From the NCBI GenBank assembly GCA_951213105.1, contig OX578137.1:74189104-74253103 (forward strand): a stretch of DNA of 64,000 bases, written 5' to 3'. Made by a program: the position numbers and the translations under genes. Below, one piece after another: positions 20,826-31,491 of the stretch (the stretch's first letter is position 1; every line of letters starts with the position of its first letter). The notes beneath the pieces are model-generated. The model had not been told where the DNA came from and did no database searches. It saw only the letters and a list, made by a program, of their open reading frames with translations. The DNA comes from Amaurobius ferox (Eukaryota > Arthropoda > Arachnida > Araneae > Amaurobiidae).

Positions 20826-23627
20826 GTACCATAATATTTGCGGCAAATTTGGTATAACATCATCAACCTTGTGACTTTTTTCGAGTATTTGGAGCTTTTT
20901 GAATTTTATAGTTTTGTTAAGAATTTTCCAAGACATTGATTTTGCGAGATCTTAGTTGAAGATATTTTGCCGAATTTTTCGAAAAGATCAAGTAATAATA
21001 ATGTTAGTCTCTGAAACTACTTTTACAGCACGGATACATTTATGGCACATTTTAGCCATTTTGTAATATACCTTGAACAGCTCCTACTACACCTATAATT
21101 TATTCCATTAAGAACTTTGAAAAATGTCCATGAATGCTGGTCAGTGTACTGAAAGCGCGATACCATAAAAATAATATTCCATAACATTATAAGGAATATA
21201 ACAACACAATAAAATTTAAGCATACAAAATACATTTGAGATTTGAAATAGAAGAGAAGGATGTTTTAAGTAGCAATATTAAGATTCATTTAGTTTGCTTA
21301 TTTAATTTCGGTGCATTTTTTCCTATGATACTTGTAACAAATTTTCAATTTTTTTCAGTATCTAACCAAATATGAAATTTCAAAATGTAAGTGTTTTAAA
21401 AAGAATATAGTTTAGAGATCTTATGTTCTTTCCTCCAATTTAAGCATTTCACATATTTCTCGAAAAGAATGGAAGCCAATATAAAAGAAAGTTTGTAACA
21501 GCAGTAAAAGAATATTGAAACGAAATGGTGGTTTGAAGTTGATAAAAAGATCCTAGATAAGATGGCAAAAATTTAGAACTCGAATACTTCAGAAATTATT
21601 GGCATATGGAAGCAAAAGTAAAATGTTTTTCAACAAAAGATTTTAATTCTTTTGTAGCAGTAAGAATGTTTTGCCATTGTATTTCATTTTCACATTTATG
21701 AGATTTATACTCGCAAAACCTCCCAGTATGAAGCATTTCAAAGGTTGAGATCGCAAGCCTTTTTCTGAAAACAACATTGGTGAACAAGTTTTGCACTTTT
21801 ATGGCTCGTCAGCATCAAATGCTCTTCTCCGATTTCTAAAGGTGGAAAAGAGAAAGTTTACTATTTTTGATATTATGTGGATTTTGCAGAATACCGAAAA
21901 AGTTGCGGTGACTTTTGTTATTCCTAACGATGAGCTTCGTTGCTCCTAACTGGTTTTGCTGCCATGGTATTGTCTTGTACAGTGTGAGCTAACTTTTCTA
22001 TGCATTCTATGGCATGGTGTAGAGAACATTTACAGTTATGTCGCAATCGGAGCACGTAACAAATTTTCCTGTTGCCAGTGTAGTTAACAACTGTTTGTTG
22101 CTCATACGCTCCTATAAGAGTGAATCTGCGCCTCAGATGCTAGTTGTTGGGCAGTAAACATCATTCTAAGTACTAAAAGATTTTTCTCTTTAAAAAATAT
22201 TATTTCTCATATTTAAACCTCTTATCGCCCTATAAAAGATTTTAATCACTTTTAAAATAAAAAAAATTACGTATGAAAAAAGTACTTGTTTAAGAAATTT
22301 TAGCAGAATTTTTTTTATGAAGTTTAAATTTTTTTAAAGTGTTCGAAAAATTTATGACATTTCTGGAAATCAATAGGTATTTGCGTGTATTAGGTGAAAT
22401 AATCGCGCCAAAAATGTCTTTTAACTTGCTTGACTTCTTTAAGCAATGGCGTATCTACAGACTCCTAGGCACATATGCGTCATTGAAAAATAGCTAATTC
22501 GTATTCAAACATACTCAAAATCAATAATTTAATCAAAACCATAGAGGCAAAGATATAGATCTATCACCGTGCCTTTATATGTAGAGAAAGAAATAAAGAC
22601 CACATTTATTTTTCCGATTAACACTGAAACCTCATTATCAACAAATTACCTCATTGTCCAGAAAACAGCCAAATTCCTTAAAAATTCTTCGCATAGTTTA
22701 GAAATCAGAGTAAAGTCAACATTTTAAAAATAGAGTTTCACAAATGTAAGCTCGCACATTCATAAGACAAGTATATTCATAAGACACAATAAACTAGCAA
22801 ATTTCAGCAGTGTTAGTCACATGAACAAGTGTTTAAGTAGAAGCTAATTACATAAGATGGCACAGGACAAACCCTAGAGCAGTCGGAAAGAAAATGGGAC
22901 TAAAGTACGTCCCTTGATCAGCGAATGAGAAAGAATAGACAAAGAGGCTTTACGGAAGAGATGCAGTAAAAGTTAAGCTAGAGTTGTACAGAAAAGCAAA
23001 ATTATTGTGCACCACACATAATTTCCCTAATTCTATTACTACTACTTGTATACTTTAAAATAATATATTATATATATACGTTCATATTTAATATTATATT
23101 TTAAACAATCGTTTTAGCGAATTATTTACACTCTAAAATGCATTTATTTTAAATATAAACATTTTAAAAACATATTTAGAGTACTTAGATAAGGGAAATT
23201 CAAATGCTCAATCTTATTTCATTTATCTCCAAGGGATATTCAAATACAAATAAAAATATTTCAGACACATTGGATTTTTCAAACTTCTCCAAAATATTTT
23301 CATTCCTTTCCTTTATATAGATTGAAGTATTTCATACTTTTTAAGTATAATAAAACTTTACTTTCGTCTGTGAGTAGAAATGCTTCTGTAAAATGTTTAA
23401 AAGTTGTCAAAAAGAATATGGAATACGCGACAAAAATAGAAAGCTTTCAAAAGTCTAAAAAAGAGTAAAACTAGTCCGAATGAAAATATATGTCGTTTGA
23501 AATGATAAACGAAACTTTTTTTTCATGTGGTGTAAAGATTTCCATCCTTTTGGTGTAAAGATTTAAGGCATTATAAAAATTAAAAAAATAAACGTCCCAA
23601 TAGGATATAAGAAATTATTCTTTTGCG

Positions 23628-23630
<3 letters not shown>
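20826..23630. other. AT-rich stretch, no supported gene
   Basis: No transposon ends recognised. Around 21990-22140 the base composition is more balanced and the minus strand reads for about 50 codons with several Cys and His (CSDCD in one phase), but the phases do not agree and there is no family match I can defend. Positions 23030-23110 hold an AT-rich palindromic patch (TAATATATTATATATATACG). Confidence 0.35.

Positions 23631-23714
<84 letters not shown>
23631..23714 (+). repeat. (AT)n microsatellite, about 42 units
   Basis: Uninterrupted alternating AT. It accounts for the Tyr-Ile run in overlapping frames. Confidence 0.98.
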
Positions 23715-23716
<2 letters not shown>

Positions 23717-24111
23717 TATAAACGACTACAATCCATAGAATAATATAAAAGGTGAAATGAGTATAGGCGCGATTTGCTGCTCTTAACACACATCTCAAAA
23801 ATATTACAAATGAAAAATCTAGGAAAAGTACAAGGAATATCATAAAATACAAGGAAAAACAGAAACAAATATAGGAGTGCAAACGCGGTATCAGTAATGT
23901 CTAGGGGGATTGTGACCCCTATACCTAGTTAAAGCGTGCTTTTGCTCCCGGGAAACACTCCCAGAAACAACCAATCGCCCGAAGCAGCTTCAATCGCGTG
24001 TACAGGAAAATCAGAATCCTAAGGGAATATCAAAACCAGACAAATAAAAGAATCATAGGACATCCCAACATGAGTTCAAACCAATATATGAAAATGGGAA
24101 ACCAGAGTCTA

Positions 24112-24178
24112 GTTGGTTGTTATCATTATATTTTTCTAATATATATATATATATATATTAGAATGATAACAACCAATT
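24112..24178. repeat. Inverted repeat with (AT)n loop
   Basis: TTGGTTGTTATCATTATA on the left and its complement ATGATAACAACCAA on the right enclose an (AT)10 tract. The arms of about 14-20 bp could extrude as a cruciform or fold as a hairpin in RNA. Confidence 0.8.
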
Positions 24179-24239
24179 CCAAATAATTATGAAATATTAA
24201 TATCACTAAAGCAGTTAAACAGCGGCTACAATGCCGATA

Positions 24240-25008
24240 AAAGAAACGAACAATATTGGCTTAAATTTGGAGATTAACTAGACTTAGATTCCTCTTCAGA
24301 TCTGAGCATATAATTTTAATTAACCCACACACATACTTGTTTCATATTTGGCAATAATAAGTTACTACAAACACCAAAACTTAGACTACAAGTACCGAAA
24401 GAGGAAAAATTGAAAAATCATTAAGAATTCAAGAATTACCATGATCCGTGAGGCAGGAACCCAGCTTACACGTGTGTTATATTTGAGCAGCCGTAACAGA
24501 ATGAAAAAGTCGAGATGTTTCCGGGAGAGGAGGGACAAGATAGACCAGGGGGGTGGAGCAAGTTGAAGTGACCTTCCCTGAAACCTGTTCAGGGAGTTAG
24601 AGCAGGAGACAGGTCAACCAACAATATAAGGCACACATGATCGCAAGATTTCAAGGCGGGGGTTAGAGGAGTACCCAGGAGAGGATATTGTCCTCTCTTT
24701 AAACTTCTTGCAAAAAGATGCCAGAATAAGGAAAAGTAATTTCATAAAAAAGGAAAGATTTTAAATCTAAGTTGAAGGCCCACAGGATGTACAAATCATA
24801 TATGAAAAACCCCACTATGAAAGTGACCCACAGAAGAATTGAATAAACGAGAATGCCTATTATAAAAGGGGTTCAAATCGTAGTATCAAACTGGCTAAAT
24901 TACATATTTTTAGCGAAAATAATATTCAAAACATTAAATATTAATGTATCATATTTTTCAATTTTTTTTGGTTTATTTTATTATTTTTCAGTTTTTTTAT
25001 TTTTTTTT
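24240..25008. other. Mixed-composition stretch bordering the RT relic
   Basis: Positions 24440-24740 are more GC-rich than the surroundings (for example GGGAGAGGAGGGACAAGAT and GGAGAGGATATTGTCCTCTC, the latter a short palindrome). On the minus strand this would lie 3' of the reverse transcriptase fragments and may be the rest of the same retroelement, but I could not read a continuous frame. Confidence 0.35.
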
Positions 25009-25359
25009 TCAGCAACCACAATTGGGAAAGTTGGTTTGGATGTTAACGAGTGGTAGTTGATACACTGAGTTTATAACTTCAATTACAAAATTGGGAGGAT
25101 ATGTATTAATAGTTCCAGTATTTAATAATTCTATAAAATGCACTAGTTTATAATTGTCATCATACATTTTATTGATTCGGAGAACCAGATTTGATATAAT
25201 ATTTCTAAACAATGATATATGCAAACAAGAGTCAAAGCGTTGAATTTTAAAAATATTAAAATTAAAATCTTGTCTTTTATCAAATATGTTTATAGACGTC
25301 GTTAATCTGGCCGGACACCATGTGGAAAGGTGAAATTTACAAAAATTCAACACTACCAC
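25009..25359 (-). pseudogene. Reverse transcriptase relic, C-terminal fragment
   Basis: The minus-strand translation of 116 codons contains ARLTTSINIFDKRQDFNFNI, followed by a stretch with ISLFRNIISNLVLRI. It recalls the segment after the RT palm in a retroelement RT group whose members read LDL…T.IYDKRDDFNF…, as I remember the family. It continues, in the same strand and order, from the fragment at 26720-27010 that carries the YLDD box, with about 1.4 kb of unrelated sequence in between. The start methionine is accidental; the true frame enters from upstream. It is a degenerate relic. Class is uncertain: Penelope-like is possible. Confidence 0.5.
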
Positions 25360-26166
25360 TTACCCTTAGTGTCCCCCAGTTGGCCCTGAAATTAGTATAG
25401 TGGGATCTGAAAAGATCAAAGTACATTGCGTATACACTAAAAGAACCAGTCGATTTGTGGCCACTAGCACATTTATTTAAAAACATAAATTATTAAAACA
25501 TTGACAAAAATAATAATACAAATACTACACTTAAAATTACCAAGCTTGATCTCGGGGGTGAACGGGATAATTATGATAATTGCTAGTTCATTTCATCAAT
25601 AAAAATTCAATTTTTCCAGTGAGGGAAATTTCCCAAAAACGCTTAAAATTACGCTGACACTTAGTTTTCGATTAACATATAAGTATACATTACATCACAA
25701 TAGGAACTTAAAAAAGCAATAATACCTCCGTCACAGGTGGAGACAGCTGTAATCCTAGAGATAGGTCCTTCACAGTTCATAGTGAAAAGGGCTTGGGTAG
25801 TCGAGAAATACACAGTTTATTGGATACACGGTTTCCTATGAGATATTGCTACAATATGGATTCCATCACGGATTATCGCGGAGATGGGGATCACGGTACA
25901 CAATCTTCTCCACTGACCAATTGCCGGTTAGTCCAGCGATTCCTGGAGGTTGCGGAACTACGAAGGTCGATGCCAGTTGGGTCGCATCCCGAATAAACAT
26001 TGCGGTATCTTGCCTCATACATGCCTCACAAATGACGGTTGACGCACTCAGCTGACGTGTATTGTACACTGCATAGGTGCCCAGGATTGATGACTCGCAA
26101 ACACTCTGTCATTTTTACTCGCTCGTAAGGTGAGCTGGAGTCACCAGGTGACTTCCACCCCAATTT

Positions 26167-26243
26167 TGTTCCTCGAATAGGAGGACCTATAAGTTCCTCG
26201 AATAAGTTCCTCGTATAAATTCCTCGAATAAGAGGACGTTTTG
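26167..26243 (+). repeat. Short tandem repeats of GTTCCTCGAATA(A)G
   Basis: TTCCTCGAATAGGAGGACC, AGTTCCTCGAATAAG, TTCCTCGTATAAA and TTCCTCGAATAAGAGGACG follow each other closely, leading straight into the palindrome. Confidence 0.75.
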
Positions 26244-26292
26244 TAACGAATAAGAGGACAAGGTGACTGTCACCTTGTCCTCATATTCGTTA
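26244..26292. repeat. 49-bp near-perfect palindrome
   Basis: Arms 26244-26267 and 26269-26292 (24 bp each, around a central T) are complementary with a single mismatch. The centre reads AAGGTGACTGTCACCTT. This would form a hairpin in single-stranded DNA or RNA. Such a structure is usually unstable, so its near perfection argues for recent origin or selection. Confidence 0.9.
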
Positions 26293-26719
26293 TTTCACTG
26301 ATGTGTGAGGAAAGGGTAGTTCTAATTCCGACCAAACTATTGAGTTGCGTTGTGACGGCTCATTTTCTATCCGTCCCAATAGAAATTGATGACCGGAGAG
26401 ATTCACACAGCCGGGAGGTCCCGACAGGGACCCAGTGTGAGTTAACACTTGCGAGAGGCTATAAATTTTGAGAGATTTGTAGTTTTAAATTTGGCATTTG
26501 CTACGACAACCCGTTTTACGAAATCTACAGCGATTGTCTTGAGCCATTAAAACCATGCCGTCGAACTGTCCCATCTTGTCTGTAAGGAGGCCTCGTTATC
26601 GCAATTACTTGCCGTTCCTATATTCTACATTGAGTAATTACTACTCCACTTTCCTTCATTCCTAGAGCTAACCCGGGACATGAACAGTATTTGCATTATG
26701 CGCAAATATATGTTAAGCT

Positions 26720-27010
26720 TCATAGCTTCATAACAATAGCCAGATTACAATTTTGAAAATCAAAATTTAAATCTAAAATGTTTGCAACATTAGAGTCATT
26801 ATTACTTACATTTAATTGTAAGTTATTAGGATAAAAATTAAATACTGTAGGATTATTATCGTGGGATACACATAATACATCATCTAAATATCCAAAAATA
26901 AGCATAATATGCAACCCTGGATTAAAGTTATTTCAACAAAAATATAAATATAGATTAGTCAATAATGATGGGGTACATCCTCCGTGTGGGACACCAAACC
27001 TTTGCCTAAT
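26720..27010 (-). pseudogene. Reverse transcriptase relic, palm fragment with YLDD
   Basis: Reading the minus strand from about 27010, one frame gives QRFGVPHGGCTPSLLTNLYL, a TGA stop, then a short linker and IFGYLDDVLCVSH, followed by NNLQLN and ILDLNFDFQNC. GVPHGG…SLLTNLYL fits RT motif B (GxPxG…), and YLDD is the catalytic motif C with its two Asp. The (AT)n tract at 27027-27090 cuts the relic off upstream, and the 1.4-kb insertion cuts it off downstream before the fragment at 25009-25359. At least one in-frame stop shows it is dead. Confidence 0.65.
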
Positions 27011-27025
27011 AAAGAACACATAGAA

Positions 27026-27026
<1 letters not shown>

Positions 27027-27090
<64 letters not shown>
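27027..27090 (+). repeat. (TA)n microsatellite
   Basis: About 32 TA units, immediately upstream (minus-strand sense) of the RT relic. Confidence 0.97.
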
Positions 27091-27091
<1 letters not shown>

Positions 27092-27099
27092 CCATGTAT

Positions 27100-27841
27100 T
27101 AGAGAATTTAATACCTTCCCATGGCCATCCAGGTCCACAAACCTATCACCAATTGAACGCACCTGGGATATGGTGGGACGGCAATTTCAGCCTTCTCAGA
27201 ATATCACTGGTTAGTTACATTTGTAGCAGAATCTTCGTCAGAGGGACATGAGCAACTTAATTGACTCTATGGCGAACCGAATACTGGCTTGTATCGATGC
27301 TAGGGGATGATTTACAATTTACTAAGATGTCATCTTTTTGTTGCCATTATTTTTAGCAAAATATTTTTTACTCCCACGTTCTAATCATTTGCATATTTCC
27401 TCAAACGATACATGCATGTCAAGTTTCGCAGCTGTAGTTCAATTTCTTATGGCTGCATAAATTCTTTTGCAACAGAGTATGTATTCAAAGACACTTTTTT
27501 TATTTTCGCAATGTCATGGCTCGTTTAGATTTTATAAAAACCAATAGGCACGATTTTTTTTTTTTATCTGAATGTAAAAATTGACGTATTCCATATAAAT
27601 ACATTTAAACTGCAAAACAATAGACTTCATTTGCCAGTAATACGTAACTATAGACTTCATTTGCACTTTATAGGCAACTATTGATTTCATTTGTTTCTAC
27701 AAAATTTTACATTACTGCGAAATTTCTACAAAATTTTACAAAAGTTTCTACAAAATTTTACATTACTGCAAAATTTTACATTACTATTTGACATTACTGC
27801 GCATCTATAAACTTTAATTGGCATTAATGCGCAGCAATATA
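27100..27841. other. AT-rich stretch with short direct repeats next to the Tc1 element
   Basis: At 27615-27840 the phrases TAGACTTCATTTGC (twice), CTACAAAATTTTACATTAC (twice, plus variants) and ATTACTGCG repeat irregularly. The Tc1 element inserted at a TA inside the last of them. No gene. Confidence 0.55.
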
Positions 27842-27890
27842 CTGTACGTGACAGTGGAAATGAAACACCAAGAAGGAGTGGGCAGAAAAA
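27842..27890 (+). repeat. Left terminal inverted repeat of the Tc1 element
   Basis: Matches 29523-29571 in inverted orientation over about 48 bp with a few mismatches; a TA lies directly outside. Confidence 0.88.
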
Positions 27891-28052
27891 TATGCAAATT
27901 GCAGGGTAGACGCAGCTCACCGAGTTATGGAAATGATACGAATTGAGTAGTTGTCCCGCGCATTGAGTGAGATATAAGGGAAGGAACCTGTAGAATTGGT
28001 AATAATCGCATCATATTGTCTGCCTGGCAAATAATTTTGCAATTTTTTTTGT

Positions 28053-28065
28053 CTCAGAGAGAACG
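28053..28065 (+). repeat. Left target-site duplication of the SINE in the Tc1 element
   Basis: CTCAGAGAGAACG; an identical copy lies at 28350-28362. Confidence 0.9.
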
Positions 28066-28349
28066 TTGTTGTTGAAACCCAGACCATCCGACCTACCAGA
28101 AAGGTGTAATGTAACTGTTTGGATAGTAGGGAAGTGCCACCCAATTTAAACCGGAACCCAGCGGGGGAGGCATCCACAGTGACCGTACCCTCCGTCCCCT
28201 AGCACCAACGGCTCGGAAGGACTTACGGACCCACATGTTTAACGTGATCATACTCCGCGTGAACACGGTGGCAGTTTTGGCAGTGGCTGGAATGGAACCC
28301 GGGACGAACGAGTGCAACTCTAGTCCGCTAATCACTGGGCTACCGCGCC
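28066..28349 (-). mobile_element. tRNA-derived SINE, nested in the Tc1 element
   Basis: Minus-strand order: A-box region GGTAGCCCAGTGATTAGC (28327-28349), B-box-like GGGTTCCATTCCA (28288-28300), the shared body (AACATGTGGGTCCGTAAGTC, GGTACGGTCACTGTGGATGC), the 3' hairpin tail with ACTATCC and GGATGGT, then (CAA)n. The same 13-bp word flanks both sides. The long frames on both strands across it are by-products. It lies 14 bp upstream of the transposase ATG and is therefore younger than the transposon. Confidence 0.9.
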
Positions 28350-28362
28350 CTCAGAGAGAACG
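28350..28362 (+). repeat. Right target-site duplication of the SINE in the Tc1 element
   Basis: CTCAGAGAGAACG, identical to 28053-28065. Confidence 0.9.
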
Positions 28363-28376
28363 TGTAGTGACAGAGA

Positions 28377-29432
28377 ATGCCAGGCCGACATCAACCGATG
28401 TAGTTCCAGCAGAGAGACGATTTCACGACGGGTACGATTATCGGACTCAGAAGGACAGGTTGGTCCATACGTCAAATCTCAGCGGACATCCAGATACACG
28501 TATCCACGGTGCACCGGCTGTGGCCAAAATGGTTGGAACAAGGGGATGTGACACGTTTGAGGGGTGCCGGTACGGCCAGAGCGACATCACCACGCGTGAA
28601 CCGACGTATCCGCCGGCAAGAGTTGGCGGTCCAGCAGATCACTTCCATCGCCTTTTTACAGCATGTGCAGGCCACCCTTGATGCTCCCATATTAACCAGG
28701 ACAGTTAACAGCCGATTGGTCGCCGGCGACCTGTAGTCATGGCGCCAGTTAAGAAAACTGTCATTGACCCAACAGCACAGCCGCCTCCATTTGCACTGGT
28801 GTCGGGATAAAGCCACATAGACGGCGGAATGGCACAGAGTAGTGTTCTCAGATCAGTCACGTTTCTGTTTCAGCAATGACAGTAGCCGTATACGAGTCTG
28901 ACGCCGAAGTGGTGACGATCCGACCGCATCTGTGAGTCAGTGAGTCAATCCGACCGCATCTGTGGAACGCCACACCGAGCGAAAATACGGCATCATGGTT
29001 TGGGGTGCCATCGCCTGCGATAGCAGGTCACCTCTAGTCCGTATTGAGGGCACTATGACGGCCCAACGATACGTGGATGACGTGCTGCGGCCGGTGATAC
29101 TACCATTACTTCAGGAAGTGCCCAATGCAATTTACCAGCAGGATAACGCCCGACCACACACGACACACATCAGCCAAAATATCCTGCAAAGTACCCAGAT
29201 GTTTCCCTGTCCACCATTCTCCCCTGATCTCTCACCAATCGAACACATCTGGGACGTGATTGGAAGTCGCTTGCGTGCGCTGCCACCGCCGCGTTTAGAA
29301 GACGAACTCTAGCAAATGGTTGTAAGGGAATGGACAACCATCCCTCAGGACACCATACCCATGCTCATTGACTTTGTACCTAGACGTGTTGCTGCCTGTA
29401 TCGTCGCCGGCATTGGTCCTACAACTTACTGA
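28377..29432 (+). pseudogene. Tc1-like transposase pseudogene
   Basis: One phase reads from ATG (MPGRHQPM, then a stop) to a terminal TGA, 351 codons plus stop and near the usual Tc1 size of about 340. At about residues 23-50 a helix-turn-helix reads GLRRTGWSIRQISADIQIHV. The DDE nuclease follows: first Asp in VVFSDQSRF (residue 159), second in YQQDNARPHT (256), Glu in SPDLSPIEHIWD (289). By hand count 32 residues separate the second Asp from the Glu; canonical Tc1 has 34. In-frame stops lie at 28401, 28734, 28818, 28899 and 29310. A 30-bp direct repeat (ATCCGACCGCATCTGTG twice, 28918-28964) adds ten codons without changing phase. It is dead, but frameshifts are absent. Confidence 0.88.
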
Positions 29433-29522
29433 TCAGACGGTGTTATCGCTCAATGTGTAGGTGTATCATGTTGCAATAAACATCACTTATTGTTTGTTGC
29501 TGTCTGTTTGCCGATTTTCATC

Positions 29523-29571
29523 ACTTTCTGCCCACTCCTTCTTGGTGTCTCATTTTCACTGTCACGTAGTG
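29523..29571 (-). repeat. Right terminal inverted repeat of the Tc1 element
   Basis: Complement of the left arm; followed by TA at 29572-29573. Confidence 0.88.
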
Positions 29572-29573
29572 TA

Positions 29574-30205
29574 CTTCATTTGATATTAGTTTTCATTTTA
29601 TATTAAAAGCGAATTAATGAGATAGTGCATTCGATATACTTTAAATCTTACCGCATATATATACTAAATATTTTTTGTAGAACATTTTATTCTAGCATAT
29701 TTTTCTTTTCCGTTTTCTTCAGAAATATAAATACTGGGTTTTGTTACGAAATTTTTCATAAACCTGCGACATTGTCATCACTTGCCGCCATGCATCAATA
29801 CAAATACAAGTACAATTTTTTTCATTTTCTTTGGCATTTCTGTGGATCCAGAATAAAGAAATACAGCAATGCATTTATTTCTGCCTGACAAGTGTATTCT
29901 TACGTTGCTAAGCTGGTTTCAATGAAATATTTTTTATTTACTAAGATATATATTACACTGTATAAAAATTATCTAGAGTAGTCATTGAATCTGAAAATCC
30001 AAATACTTTGTGAACAACATGAACAGTAAAAAAACATATAAATTACAACATTGTTACTTTTCGGGATAAAAATGCAGAGCAACCACATCAGCAAAAACAA
30101 GAAAGCGAATATAGAGAATAAAATTATGAACTTAATTGAACTGTGATAAATTAAATAGGAAAACAAATGATTTAGGGAGCTACACTTACGACATCATCAA
30201 CAATC
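29574..30205. other. AT-rich stretch, no gene seen
   Basis: Frames of 65-87 codons here are Phe/Ile/Tyr-rich and unsupported. Confidence 0.4.
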
Positions 30206-30830
30206 TTCTTCTATATAATAAAAAGCAATGTCTGTGTCTCTGTCTGTGTGTCTGCCTTACATACTATAGGCTCAGCGATTGCGAGTCGCAGAGCTACGAA
30301 ATGTGGCAATCGGAGACCCGGGTGGGGGAAACATGTGAAAACTGATTTTTAAAATTTGAATAACTTTTTTGTTATTGAATGTTTTATGCGATTTCGACCG
30401 TTTTTGTCCGTTTTGCACTTTTTTCTCCAGACGTCGTAAAAAAAAAACAAATCACACAACCGGAAAGAGCAGACAATTGAGAGTATATATCCATTTGAAA
30501 TTCTAATACTTTTTAAAGATTTTAAAACAAAAGTCACTTTCGGCTCAAAAAAACGACCTTTAGTTTTTAAATTCTCGCATTGTAAAAAGTACCGACTATT
30601 TCGACTAATAATTTACATTTTTAGAAAGCTCAAACATCAGGCATTCTTAAAAGCCGAATCTGGTCAAGAAATAATTATAAATAGCAGCCCTATCCTGATT
30701 TTAAAGAAGTAATGATTTTAAATTTCTCAGCGAAGTTCCGGTTTTTCTTCCAGATACGCGCGCAGCCGGGGATGTCATGCTGTTCCCACAGAGATTGTGC
30801 ATCGGGTTAGAAAATTACGTGATATTTAAA
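30206..30830 (+). mobile_element. Dispersed repeat with CTATATAATAAAAAGCAATG start
   Basis: CTATATAATAAAAAGCAATG followed by TCTG/TGTC repeats, a short GC-rich portion (GCGATTGCGAGTCGCAGAG, GGAGACCCGGGTGGGGGAAA) and, at 30757-30795, GCGCGCAGCCGGGGATGTC. A similar start (ATATATATAAAATTGAAAAT then CTGTCTGTC) lies at 34976, and a weaker one (TAAAAACACAATGTCTGTG) at 62570. The TCTATATA-type beginning with a following CTGTCTG tract is reminiscent of non-autonomous Helitrons, but no 3' hairpin with CTRR was located. Confidence 0.4.
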
Positions 30831-31035
30831 ATGATGGAATTAAGAGCTTTGCATATGGTCATTATAAAATTTAAATGATTGAATTGGATATTTTAATTTT
30901 ATGGATATTTTAAATGATAGAACGATGGAACGATGGAATGAGGATATTTTAAATGATATTACGTTATATTTTAAATGATGGAATTAAGTGCTTAGCATAT
31001 GGTCATTATAAAATTTAAATGATTGAATTATGGTT
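30828..31035 (+). repeat. Local duplication, about 140 bp period, plus GATATTTTAAATGAT repeats
   Basis: ATGATGGAATTAAG(A/T)GCTT then GCATATGGTCATTATAAAAT and TTAAATGATTGAATT occur at about 30833-30885 and 30975-31028. Between them, GGATATTTTAAATGAT and GATATTACGTTATATTTTAA recur; the latter appears again at 31231 at the edge of the next SINE. Confidence 0.75.
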
Positions 31036-31205
31036 TGTACGGTTTTTAGCCTAGGGACAATTAAAAACCGAATTAGTGTTTGCTTTTTATAAGGTTTTTG
31101 GCTCATTATGCTGGATTGAATTGTGGCGATGTATTGTTTACATCGGGTGGTGGTTGGGACCACAAAAAACTTAAACATTGAAGAAATAAAAAAATAAATA
31201 AAAAT

Positions 31206-31486
31206 AAAGTTATGGAGACTGTCGCAGTGATATTACGTTATATTTTAAACGCTGGTTTTGCACTCTGTAGGCCATGGGTTCGATTCCCGCCACTGCCAAA
31301 ACTGTCGCCGTGTTCACTCGGAGTACGATCATGTGGGTTCGTATGTGGGTCATAAACATGTGGGTCCTTAAGTCCTTCCGAGAGGTTGGTGGTGGTTGGG
31401 TAATGAGGGTACGGTCCCTGTGGATGCCTCCCCCACTCGTTTCCGATCTAAATTTGGTGAATAAGAAGAAAGTTATGGAGACTGTC
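31206..31486 (+). mobile_element. tRNA-derived SINE, incomplete, with 18-bp flanking repeats
   Basis: AAAGTTATGGAGACTGTC lies at 31206-31223 and 31469-31486. Between them are a B-box GGGTTCGATTCCC (31269-31281), the body (ACATGTGGGTCCTTAAGTCC, GGTACGGTCCCTGTGGATGC) and a broken end GATCTAAATTTGG. The A-box half of the head is replaced by ATATTACGTTATATTTTAAA, which also occurs just upstream, and the 3' hairpin tail is absent. The flanking repeat is either a target duplication or the product of an unequal exchange with the next SINE, which starts 6 bp after the right repeat. Confidence 0.7.
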
Positions 31487-31491
31487 ACGGA

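Larger units (their letters stand above)
25370..26700. mobile_element. Insertion of about 1.4 kb splitting the RT relic
   Basis: It separates the two RT fragments. Composition is more balanced than the surroundings at 25740-26650, with repeated words (TTCCTCGAATAAG about four times at 26170-26240) and a large palindrome at 26244-26292. Overlapping frames of about 65 codons on both strands at 25793-26069 have no recognisable domain. Exact boundaries, terminal repeats and target duplication were not found, so insertion is inferred from the interruption of the RT. Confidence 0.4.
27842..29571 (+). mobile_element. Tc1-like DNA transposon with a SINE inserted
   Basis: The ends are inverted repeats: left CTGTACGTGACAGTGGAAAT with ACACCAAGAAGGAGTGGGCA behind it; right, on the opposite strand, CACTACGTGACAGTGAAAAT then the same ACACCAAGAAGGAGTGGGCA. 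A TA dinucleotide flanks each side (27840-27841 and 29572-29573), as expected for Tc1/mariner. Total length is 1,730 bp, about 1.43 kb without the nested SINE and its target duplication. It encodes one transposase frame (28377-29432), now inactive. The arms differ at several positions, so the copy is not recent. Confidence 0.9.

Noticed and set aside
21990..22140. Cys/His-containing minus-strand reading, possible zinc-finger remnant
   Set aside because: The Cys residues fall in different phases and no known spacing is satisfied.
23631..23714. Possible regulatory AT-rich element
   Set aside because: Simple (AT)n microsatellite; several others of the same kind occur in the window.
28235..28816. 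Long overlapping frames on both strands (148 and 114 codons)
   Set aside because: They cross from the nested SINE into the transposase in the wrong phase; the genuine transposase phase is the one starting at 28377.
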